Both the position numbers and the translations under genes were made by a program. Shown here one piece after another: positions 23,976-31,225 of a stretch of DNA of 34,650 nucleotides (its first letter is position 1; each line of letters begins with the position of its first letter). This DNA is from Defluviitaleaceae bacterium (GTDB taxonomy: Bacteria > Bacillota > Clostridia > Lachnospirales > WQUN01): the NCBI GenBank assembly GCA_009785605.1, contig WQVY01000024.1, positions 1 to 34,650 on the forward strand, written 5' to 3'. The notes under the pieces were generated by a model that worked only from the letters and a program-made list of their open reading frames with translations, made no database searches and had not been told where the DNA came from.

Positions 23976-25424
23976 TTATTTCATCTGACCTATTACTTCA
24001 CACAAAAACTCCCAAACCCGGGCGGTAGAAGAAATAGAAAGCCTTTCGTCTGGCGTATGCAGGTCATGGATATCCGGCCCCATAGATATAATATCCAAGC
24101 CAGGAAGGTTATCCACAAATATACCGCATTCTAGCCCGGCATGGATGGCTGTAACTTTAGCTTCTTTGCCATATTTATGCTTGTAACTTGCCGCAAACAT
24201 AGCCAGCAAGCCAGACTCCGGGTTAAGTGGCCATGCAGGGCTGCGCTGGGTAAATACAAACTCTGCACCTGTGAGCCTAGCAAGTGCGTCAATTTTTACT
24301 TCTGTCTGATGATTGTGTGCATTGGACGCACCGCGCGGCATACAGGTTATTTTTATAGTATCAGTCAATGTTTCTATAACTCCAATATTGCTAGACGAAG
24401 CCACGAGCCCGGCTATGTCCCGGCTCATGATTAACACACCGCTTGGGAGCAATATCAAAGATGCAATAAGCTTTTCCCCACACGCGGCAGCCAACACTTT
24501 GTCCCCAGTACCGGCTGCGCTAAGCGTGATATCAAGTCCTGGGTCCGCTACTCTAAAGAACATACTCATATCCGCAACACATGCATCGAAAGCGGCATGT
24601 ATTTTGCTTATATCATCAGGGTTTATGGCAACAAGCGCCTCTGCCTCACGAGGGATTGCATTGACTTTCATCCCGCCGCGCACACTGGCTATGCGTATAT
24701 CTGCAGTACTTTCAAGAGCACTAAGTACATTGCCAAGTATACGTATGGCGTTGCCACGCTCTAGATGGATATCCCCACCAGAATGCCCACCGGTAAGCCC
24801 CTTAACATTAACTGTATAAAACTGCGTAAACTCACCAGACGCTTCCCATATCGCAGGTATCTTATATTCGGCAATTGTGCCGGCAGCGCAGCCTACAATA
24901 AATGAACCCTCTGTACTAGAGTCTAAATTTATCATCCTGCGGCCTTTAAACAGGCCAAAATCCAAGTTTAATGCACCGCCCATCCCAGCCTCTTCGTCAG
25001 ATGTTAATACAACCTCCAGCGGCGGGTGTGCAATATCACCCGCTTCCAACAAAGCCATACACATAGCCACAGCAATGCCATTGTCCGCACCCAACGTAGT
25101 ACCATCTGCACGAAGATAGTCACCGTCTACATACAGCTTTAACGGGTCACTTTCAAAATCATGCACTGTCCCGGTATTTTTTTCACACACCATATCCAAG
25201 TGCCCTTGCAAAATAAGCGGCATCTGCCCCTCATACCCCGGCGTACCTGGTTTATAAATCACCAAATTGTAATACGCGTCTTGCACACACTTTAACCCAA
25301 GCTGCTTAGCAAAAGCAGCAATATAATCGCTAACGCTCTTCTCATTCCCAGACCCACGTGGGATTTGGCTAATAGCATCAAAGTAATAAAACACCCTCTT
25401 GGGCTCATAACTCAATAAACTCAT
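23976..25424 (-). CDS. pepD: Aminoacyl-histidine dipeptidase (peptidase D, M20 family)
   Basis: The 482-residue cytosolic metallopeptidase shows M20C motifs: GHLDMVCEKN (H75, D77), GTTLGADNGIAVA (bridging D114), TSDEEAGMGGA (catalytic E144, metal E145), and HSGGDIHLERGNA in the lid domain. It hydrolyses Xaa-His and other dipeptides, part of peptide recycling. ATG start at 25424 has a strong AGGAGG ribosome site. It is the first gene of the minus-strand pepD-nagZ-recD2-araM-comFC group and is divergent from the ABC operon. Confidence 0.96.
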   Translation of the reverse strand: MSLLSYEPKRVFYYFDAISQIPRGSGNEKSVSDYIAAFAKQLGLKCVQDAYYNLVIYKPGTPGYEGQMPLILQGHLDMVCEKNTGTVHDFESDPLKLYVDGDYLRADGTTLGADNGIAVAMCMALLEAGDIAHPPLEVVLTSDEEAGMGGALNLDFGLFKGRRMINLDSSTEGSFIVGCAAGTIAEYKIPAIWEASGEFTQFYTVNVKGLTGGHSGGDIHLERGNAIRILGNVLSALESTADIRIASVRGGMKVNAIPREAEALVAINPDDISKIHAAFDACVADMSMFFRVADPGLDITLSAAGTGDKVLAAACGEKLIASLILLPSGVLIMSRDIAGLVASSSNIGVIETLTDTIKITCMPRGASNAHNHQTEVKIDALARLTGAEFVFTQRSPAWPLNPESGLLAMFAASYKHKYGKEAKVTAIHAGLECGIFVDNLPGLDIISMGPDIHDLHTPDERLSISSTARVWEFLCEVIGQMK

Positions 25425-25753
25425 ACATTACCTCCTATAATATACACTCCACAAACAGTGTCTTACCCATATCTACCTCATCATAGTCACCATCTTCTAC
25501 AGCGCAGCAATTTTATCATAATTTCACACTTTTATGGTTATGCCAACAAAAATGCATAATAAACACACTTTAAAAATCGCCTTTATCATTTATATCAATA
25601 TTCCTATTTTTTACACGATATTATACACCAAACTTCATTGGCAACGCACGCACACACAAACCCACCACATCCAAGCATGTTCACAAAAAATTTACGTGCA
25701 AACACTGTCACATATGGTAAAATCCAATAAAATAAAAGAAACAAACGTATATC
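25425..25753. other. AT-rich divergent intergenic region
   Basis: This stretch holds no credible gene. On the minus strand TGATAAAAT (near 25515-25523) is an extended -10 that could serve pepD. On the plus strand TGGTAAAAT (25715-25723) is an extended -10 that could serve the ABC operon. Neither has a good -35 hexamer. Confidence 0.4.
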
Positions 25754-25946
25754 CCGCGAAGCGGAAAGACCCGCCAAGGCCGGCCAGGCGGCCGCAACGA
25801 CCCCCGAAAGGGGGGAGTGAGGAAGCGCAGAGGGACTTTGCCCCGCGAAGCGGCGGGGGTTTGGGGGCTGGTCATTCCGCTTCGCGGAACTGCTCGCCCA
25901 TGCAGCCGGGGCAGCGCCCCCATTTCAAAAAAGCCCCATTTCAAAA
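25754..25946. repeat. Cluster of GC-rich palindromes before the ABC operon
   Basis: Within 193 bp there are five perfect hairpins: CCGC-GAA-GCGG (25754-25764 and again 25843-25853), CCCCC-GAAA-GGGGG (25801-25814), TTCCGC-TTC-GCGGAA (25875-25889) and GGGGC-AGC-GCCCC (25908-25920). CCCCATTTCAAAA then occurs twice (25918-25930 and 25934-25946). The block is strongly GC-rich between AT-rich flanks and ends at the ribosome site of the ATPase gene. Open frames across it are compositional artefacts. It resembles REP/BIME-type intergenic repeats. Confidence 0.75.
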
Positions 25947-25960
25947 GGAGGTTTTAAAAA

Positions 25961-27100
25961 TTGATTGAAGTACGGAACCTAACCAAAGTCTACGGTCAAC
26001 ACAAGGCCATAGACCAGATCAATTTCACCGTAGACGATGGCGAGATTGTGGGCTTCCTTGGCCCCAACGGCGCTGGCAAAACCACAACCATGAACATCAT
26101 GACGGGGTTTATTGCCGCCACATCAGGTGAAGTAAGTATCAACGGGCTGGATATTGTATCCCAAGCAGAAAAAGCAAAAGCTCAAATTGGATACTTGCCA
26201 GACACCCCACCCGTCTACGGCGATATGCGCGTAGACGAATATCTAAACTTTGTAGCAGATATCAAAGGCGTAAAGCGCAGCACTCGCAAGAAAATGCTAG
26301 AAGACATCAAGCGTCAAGTACGCATCGAAGATATGTCTCGTAGGCTCATCAAAAACCTTTCGCGTGGGTACAAACAACGCGTGGGGTTAGCACAGGCAAT
26401 GGTTGGCTACCCCAAGGTCATAATAATGGACGAGCCTACCATAGGCCTAGACCCTAAGCAGATTATAGAAATGCGCGACGTTATAAAGAGCTTGGGCAAC
26501 AAGCAAACAGTTATCCTGTCCAGCCACATCTTGCAAGAAGTAAGCGCCGTATGCGACAGGGTAATGATAATAAACCGGGGTAAAATAGTAGCAAGCGACA
26601 CTCCGGAAAAACTTTCCGCCACGCTCAACAGAGGCAACAACCGTATGCAAGTAACGGTAAAAGCGGACAAGCAATCTATCCTTAAAGCCCTGGCAGAATA
26701 CCCGATAATCCGCAACGTAGATGCCCAAATAGGGCGGGAACCAGGCACGACGGACCTAATCCTGTCCGGCGAAAGAGACGATACAGATATCCGCGAGTTT
26801 ATCTTCAGGTGTATGGCCAAGCACAGCTTACCTATCCTCTTGATGAAGTCAACGGAGTTAACCCTGGAAGAAATCTTCCTTACTCTTACTGGCGATGTAA
26901 GAAGCGGCCCAACTGGTTATGTCCAATCTATAACCAGTGCAAACGATGATAACAATAACAGCGACTACTACGAAACAGATGATGCAGATGACGAAACAGA
27001 CAATGACACAACTGACAAAACCGCACAGCCCCAAGATGCCACAGGTCAAGAACAAGACCAAGACCAAGATCAAGCTCAACCAGGAGGTGAAGACCAATAA
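25961..27100 (+). CDS. ABC transporter ATP-binding protein, GldA-like, with acidic tail
   Basis: The 379-residue ATPase has Walker A GPNGAGKTT (34-42), the signature LSRGYKQR (133-140), Walker B VIIMDEPT (153-160) and H-loop H189, followed by a C-terminal regulatory domain typical of GldA/CcmA-type export ATPases. Residues about 318-379 form an Asp/Asn/Gln-rich tail (TDDADDETDNDTTDK, EQDQDQDQAQ) absent from normal family members and similar in composition to the linker of the PASTA kinase in this window. TTG start at 25961 with AAGGAGG 9 nt upstream. It heads a tight four-gene operon: its stop TAA shares one base with the permease ATG. Confidence 0.93.
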   Translation: MIEVRNLTKVYGQHKAIDQINFTVDDGEIVGFLGPNGAGKTTTMNIMTGFIAATSGEVSINGLDIVSQAEKAKAQIGYLPDTPPVYGDMRVDEYLNFVADIKGVKRSTRKKMLEDIKRQVRIEDMSRRLIKNLSRGYKQRVGLAQAMVGYPKVIIMDEPTIGLDPKQIIEMRDVIKSLGNKQTVILSSHILQEVSAVCDRVMIINRGKIVASDTPEKLSATLNRGNNRMQVTVKADKQSILKALAEYPIIRNVDAQIGREPGTTDLILSGERDDTDIREFIFRCMAKHSLPILLMKSTELTLEEIFLTLTGDVRSGPTGYVQSITSANDDNNNSDYYETDDADDETDNDTTDKTAQPQDATGQEQDQDQDQAQPGGEDQ

Positions 27101-27966
27101 TGTTCCCCATATACAAGAAAGAACTACGTACCTACTTTACCCAGATGATGGGCTATATTTTCCTAGCTTTTATGACTATTCTCATGGGGCTGTTTTACAC
27201 GATGATAGTCCTCATGTCCAGAAACGCCAACTTCCAAGGGGTACTTGCTAATACCACTATTTTCTTTTTATTTTTGATTCCCATACTAACCATGCGCCTT
27301 TTTTCCGAGGAAGCGCGCCACAAGACAGACCAGTTGCTGTTTACTAGCCCGCTTACTGTTACACAAATAGTAATGGGCAAATTTTTGGCCGCTCTTACTT
27401 TATTTTTGATTGCGGCTGGCATCACTGTTATATTCCCGCTTATGGTGAGCCGTTTTGCCGAGAGTATGCCGGTAAGCCGTATAGTTGGCACATATGTTGG
27501 CTGGATATTGGTAGGGGTATGCTGTATTGCTGTAGGCGTCTTTATTTCTGTCCTAACAGAAAACCAAATTGTAGCGGCTGTGGGTACATTCGCAGCCATT
27601 TTTGCTATGTTTTTGATGGAAGCATTCGCGATGAGCATGCCTACATCTGCTTTTGCATCGTTGGTTTTTGTGGGGCTAATCATTGTTGGTGTTGTGGGAA
27701 TATGGTTCAACAGCACCCGCAATATTATTTCCTCTGTAATAGTGGCGGTTATTGGTATTGCTGTTGCAGTGGGCCTTTACCTTTTTAATAATCTAATCTT
27801 CGACGGCATAATTGTACGGGCACTGCTTTGGTTTTCTATTTACTCACGCTTCGACAGCTTTGTCTTGGGTATCCTCAACCTGAGCGATATCGTGTACTAT
27901 GTCGCTTTTATTGCACTGTTTATATATCTTTCTATTAATGTCATCGAAAAAAGGAGGTGGCGTTAG
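27100..27966 (+). CDS. ABC-2 type permease, GldF-like
   Basis: The 288-residue integral membrane protein has six predicted helices, the first following a short cytosolic MFPIYKKELRTYF. It contains the family segment LTMRLFSEEARHKTDQLLFTSPL between helices 2 and 3, which contacts the ATPase. With the ATPase and GldG-like protein it forms the GldAFG-type ABC module, first named from Flavobacterium gliding but widespread in non-gliding bacteria. The substrate is unknown. Starts by a one-base overlap (TAATG) with the ATPase gene. Confidence 0.92.
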   Translation: MFPIYKKELRTYFTQMMGYIFLAFMTILMGLFYTMIVLMSRNANFQGVLANTTIFFLFLIPILTMRLFSEEARHKTDQLLFTSPLTVTQIVMGKFLAALTLFLIAAGITVIFPLMVSRFAESMPVSRIVGTYVGWILVGVCCIAVGVFISVLTENQIVAAVGTFAAIFAMFLMEAFAMSMPTSAFASLVFVGLIIVGVVGIWFNSTRNIISSVIVAVIGIAVAVGLYLFNNLIFDGIIVRALLWFSIYSRFDSFVLGILNLSDIVYYVAFIALFIYLSINVIEKRRWR

Positions 27967-27968
27967 TT

Positions 27969-29411
27969 ATGAATTTTACAAGACTGTTTAAAGACAAACG
28001 CTTCCGCTACGGTACGCTTTCTACGGTAATGATGATTTTTGCCGTGGTTATTTTTGTACTGGTTTCTATAGTTGCGGAAGAATTTAACGAAAGCTGGGAC
28101 TTGACAGCAGAAGAAATATACACCCTAACCCCACAAACAGAACGCTTCCTGGAAAACCTAGAGATAGATGTAACCCTGTACTATATAGCCCGTACCGGTG
28201 CCGAAACTCACCTTATTACGCGGCTTTTTGCTGAATATGCTGCGGCTTCCCCACGTATAACAACAGAAATACGTGACCCCATGATCAACCCCACGTTCGT
28301 ACACCAGTTTGCCACCGGTGCAGACGCTGGCATAATGGAAGGCAGCGTTGTTGTAAGAAGCGAGCAAGGTTTTAGGGTAATCTCCCCCATGGAGATGGAA
28401 ACATGGACAAGACACCCGCAAACCTGGCAACCAATACGCGAAAGCATAGACGCAGAGCGCGCAATTACCCAAGCAATAAACTCTTTGACCATGGGTGACC
28501 CGCCTGTAGTCTACTATATTGTAGGCAGTGGTGAGCCGCCGCTTTCGGAAGCTTTTGTTGAGTTTATGGCAGCAGAAAACTTTGTAATACGCGAACACAA
28601 CGCTCTGCTGCACGACATCCCCGAAACTGCAGACGCACTAATAATAACAATGCCTGAGCGCGATTGGGGCTCAGCCAAAGCCGACCGTATACTAGATTAT
28701 CTAGACAACAACGAAGGCCGCGCTTTTATTGCCCTCAATGTCATGACAGATTATTTTCCTGAGTTGAGCCGTGTACTAAACTCATACGGTGTCGGACTTG
28801 GCGACTATGTAATAATAGAAGGCGATAACAGAAGGACACTTGGCGGTACCCCCACATGGATGCTGCCAATACCAGTACCACATGAGCAAATAACAGAGCC
28901 TTTGCACCTGGAAAACTTTGTACAATTTGTTCTCTCCCCAACTGGGCTAGAAATATTGCCAATGCGCAGGACCAGCACAGTAATTGAGCCGCTACTAATC
29001 ACCTCCAGGGATGCTTATGGCCGCCGTATGGACACAGACGCAGAAACTATCCTGCGCGTGCCAGAAGACGAAGAAGGCCCATTTTTACTAGCAGCCGCAA
29101 TTACAGACACAGTATTCTTGCAAACAACCCACACAACACGGCTTGTTGTAGTTTCTAGCTGGACCATCATGGACGACTTTGTTAACACAACTATAGGCGG
29201 CGGCAACTGGGCGTTTGTAGCTAGTAGCCTCAACTGGCTACGCGACCAGCCGCCTGGTATATGGGTACCAGTAAGAAGGCCACCTGGCGGCACACCAGTA
29301 ATGTTATCAGATGCACAAGTGTTTGCCATGTCCGGTATTGCCATGGGCGTGATACCTGTTACCCTTTTTGGGATTGGTATATTTGTGTGGTTTAGGAGGC
29401 GGCATAGCTGA
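27969..29411 (+). CDS. GldG-like auxiliary protein of the ABC system
   Basis: The 480-residue protein has one N-terminal helix (about 16-36), a large extracytoplasmic domain (about 40-450) and a C-terminal helix before RRRHS. The ectodomain begins with the GldG-type NESWDLTAEEIYTLTPQTER and contains DVTLYYIARTG. The start is ATG at 27969, 11 nt after AAAGGAGG and 2 nt after the permease stop; an upstream GTG (27957) lies directly on the ribosome site. It is the expected partner of the GldA/GldF pair and probably presents or retains the substrate outside the cell. Confidence 0.9.
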   Translation: MNFTRLFKDKRFRYGTLSTVMMIFAVVIFVLVSIVAEEFNESWDLTAEEIYTLTPQTERFLENLEIDVTLYYIARTGAETHLITRLFAEYAAASPRITTEIRDPMINPTFVHQFATGADAGIMEGSVVVRSEQGFRVISPMEMETWTRHPQTWQPIRESIDAERAITQAINSLTMGDPPVVYYIVGSGEPPLSEAFVEFMAAENFVIREHNALLHDIPETADALIITMPERDWGSAKADRILDYLDNNEGRAFIALNVMTDYFPELSRVLNSYGVGLGDYVIIEGDNRRTLGGTPTWMLPIPVPHEQITEPLHLENFVQFVLSPTGLEILPMRRTSTVIEPLLITSRDAYGRRMDTDAETILRVPEDEEGPFLLAAAITDTVFLQTTHTTRLVVVSSWTIMDDFVNTTIGGGNWAFVASSLNWLRDQPPGIWVPVRRPPGGTPVMLSDAQVFAMSGIAMGVIPVTLFGIGIFVWFRRRHS

Positions 29412-30829
29412 TGAAGAAAAAAATTATTTCTTTGTTGGTGGCGGTAATACTGGTTGGCGGTATGGTAGGCGCACTGGCCTGGCAACGAAGCCGTGAACCA
29501 GAGCAAGTAGAAGAACCCCCCGTCACAACCACCGCAGTCCACCTTATACAGCGCACAGAAGACGAGCTTATGAACGTTGTATTCCTAAAAGATGGCGAAA
29601 CCCACTATATGATGCCCTTCGAAAGCGAAACCGGCCAAAGAGAATGGCGCTGGTGGACAGAAGATGATGCATATGTACTAGATACCATGCATACCCGCAA
29701 TAAGATACGCGGTGCATTTAGCCTATTCGCAAACCAGATAGTGCATGAAGATGTATACGAAGCTGAGATTAATCTTGCAGATTTTGGCCTGGACCCGCCA
29801 CTACTGACAGTCACAGCCTCTTACACAGACATGACATCTACAGTCTTCCACCTAGGGAGCCCAACAATAGACATGAACGAGCAATTTCTTATGATAGAAG
29901 GAAGCTCAAGACTGTACACGATGCACCGCGCCAACGCAGAACGCTTACTGTTTACATTGGATGACTTAATAGACCGCAACGTGCCGGTATGGGATACAGA
30001 GTCTGCGGAATACGTGCTAATAGCCCAGCGTGGCCACGAGCCAATAGAGTTTGAAATGCAAGAGCATCACGATTTCGAAGGTTTATATTGGCAGATAATG
30101 GTCCAACCGTTTCCTGGACGTGAAGTTTATCCTATGTCTTTTGAACATCATGTATTTGAACAGTTTGCTAACTTTTGGCTCAATGACTTGGTAAGCTTGC
30201 ACCCAGAAGACTTGGCACAGTATGGCTTGGATGACCCAAGCTTGGAGTTTATCTACCGTGCACCCCATGGGGAGGCCCACCTACTGTTTGGAGATATATT
30301 TTTTAGGGAAATAGCTGGTCATGAGCTTGCATTTATTTATGTAATGTTTGCAGATAGGCCACATGTGTTTGAAGCTTTGTATGAGCCGGCAAGTGCCTTG
30401 TTTGATGTTAATGTGCTAAGTTTTATAGAGAGGTTTATAGCTCTGGTTAACATCCAAGATGTACAGCGCTTGGAAGTACTAACCCCAACAACTGACTTTG
30501 ATGTCTGGGTAAACCAGGTAGAAGATTCTACAGACATAGAGCCCACAATCAACGGTACTCTTGTAGATGATTCGGAGTTTAGGCTGCTGTATAGGCTGCT
30601 AATAGGTTTGGCTATAGATTTCGAAGTTGCACCTTTTACGCCACAAGATGAACCGCTTTATACTGTCAAGTTTATAATGTTTGAAGAAGACGATATAGAG
30701 CTTAGGTTATTCCACTACAACGACAGCTTCCTGGCTGTGTCTGTTGATGGTGAAGATGTATGGTTTGTTACTAACCGCCGCAACTTTGATATGTTTACTG
30801 CACGGCTTAGTGATATGATAGCTGATTAA
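29411..30829 (+). CDS. DUF4340 domain membrane protein
   Basis: The 472-residue protein has an N-terminal anchor (MKKKIISLLVAVILVGGMVG) and a long extracytoplasmic region. LADFGLDPPLLTVTASY (about 118-134) and YGLDDPSLEFIYR are repeated DUF4340-type motifs (acidic-Gly-Leu-Asp-Pro-Pro). DUF4340 genes commonly lie directly after GldG-type genes, as here, where the TGATG junction overlaps by one base. It is probably part of the same envelope complex; its biochemical role is unknown. A strong terminator follows. Confidence 0.9.
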   Translation: MKKKIISLLVAVILVGGMVGALAWQRSREPEQVEEPPVTTTAVHLIQRTEDELMNVVFLKDGETHYMMPFESETGQREWRWWTEDDAYVLDTMHTRNKIRGAFSLFANQIVHEDVYEAEINLADFGLDPPLLTVTASYTDMTSTVFHLGSPTIDMNEQFLMIEGSSRLYTMHRANAERLLFTLDDLIDRNVPVWDTESAEYVLIAQRGHEPIEFEMQEHHDFEGLYWQIMVQPFPGREVYPMSFEHHVFEQFANFWLNDLVSLHPEDLAQYGLDDPSLEFIYRAPHGEAHLLFGDIFFREIAGHELAFIYVMFADRPHVFEALYEPASALFDVNVLSFIERFIALVNIQDVQRLEVLTPTTDFDVWVNQVEDSTDIEPTINGTLVDDSEFRLLYRLLIGLAIDFEVAPFTPQDEPLYTVKFIMFEEDDIELRLFHYNDSFLAVSVDGEDVWFVTNRRNFDMFTARLSDMIAD

Positions 30830-30953
30830 AATTAATGAAAGTTGTTATATATCTGAACGGGCTGCGGATTAAGACGCATAGCAAGCTTTACAAGTGGTTT
30901 GCCACAGCAAGCTGGTAGGTAGTAGGATTGTATATAGCAGTCGTAGCATAGCA
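30830..30953. other. Non-coding spacer after the ABC operon
   Basis: No gene or RNA structure of known type is seen in these 124 bp. AGCAAGCT occurs twice in direct orientation (near 30869 and 30907). Confidence 0.3.
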
Positions 30954-31000
30954 GAACCCCCGTACCCAATAATTTGGGTTGCGGGGGTTCTTATTTGTGT
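30954..31000 (+). terminator. Rho-independent terminator of the ABC operon
   Basis: A perfect 9-bp stem GAACCCCCG (30954-30962) with CGGGGGTTC (30982-30990) is extended by ACCCAA/TTGGGT around a TAAT loop. A T-rich tail (TTATTTGTGT) follows. Confidence 0.88.
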
Positions 31001-31015
31001 ATAGTCAAAAAACTT

Positions 31016-31116
31016 ATACTAATCTCAAGTAAAATGTAAATTTGCCAAACGAAAAATCACTAATACCTGATATTTTCTATTTGGGCAAATTCTCAGAATT
31101 TATTTGAGATTAGTAT
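31016..31116. mobile_element. MITE-like 101-bp inverted-repeat element
   Basis: Perfect 13-bp terminal inverted repeats, ATACTAATCTCAA (31016-31028) and TTGAGATTAGTAT (31104-31116), bound a 101-bp AT-rich element with no coding capacity. A second internal pair, AATTTGCC (31039-31046) and GGCAAATT (31084-31091), continues the hairpin. The ends start and finish at TA-containing sequence, which would fit an IS630/Tc1-type TA target. It sits between two terminators. Other copies and a parent transposase are not visible in the window. Confidence 0.6.
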
Positions 31117-31130
31117 TATCACACAATAAA

Positions 31131-31166
31131 GAAACCGGCTGCTTTATGATAAAAGCAACCGGTTTC
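31131..31166 (-). terminator. Terminator of the surface-protein gene
   Basis: GAAACCGG (31131-31138) pairs with CCGGTTTC (31159-31166), extended by a GCTTT/AAAGC pair; on the minus strand it is followed by TTTATTG. It lies 60 bp after the surface-protein stop and may act in both directions. Confidence 0.82.
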
Positions 31167-31225
31167 ATTTACAACAATTTACTTGCTATATCTGTCATAT
31201 GACAGAGGGCAGTACGTTTTATTTC

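Noticed and set aside
25708-25944. Arg/Pro-rich open frame on the minus strand across the same cluster
   Set aside because: It is generated by the hairpin repeats and has no ribosome site. Such frames are typical artefacts of GC-rich repeat elements.
25534-25968. Open frame across the palindrome cluster on the plus strand
   Set aside because: Its sequence is low-complexity, follows the GC repeat composition and has no ribosome site or family likeness. It overlaps the start of the ABC ATPase gene.
30830-31225. tRNA or small gene in the spacer between the ABC operon and the surface-protein gene
   Set aside because: No cloverleaf, T-arm consensus or ribosome-preceded frame is visible; the space is filled by two terminators and the inverted-repeat element.
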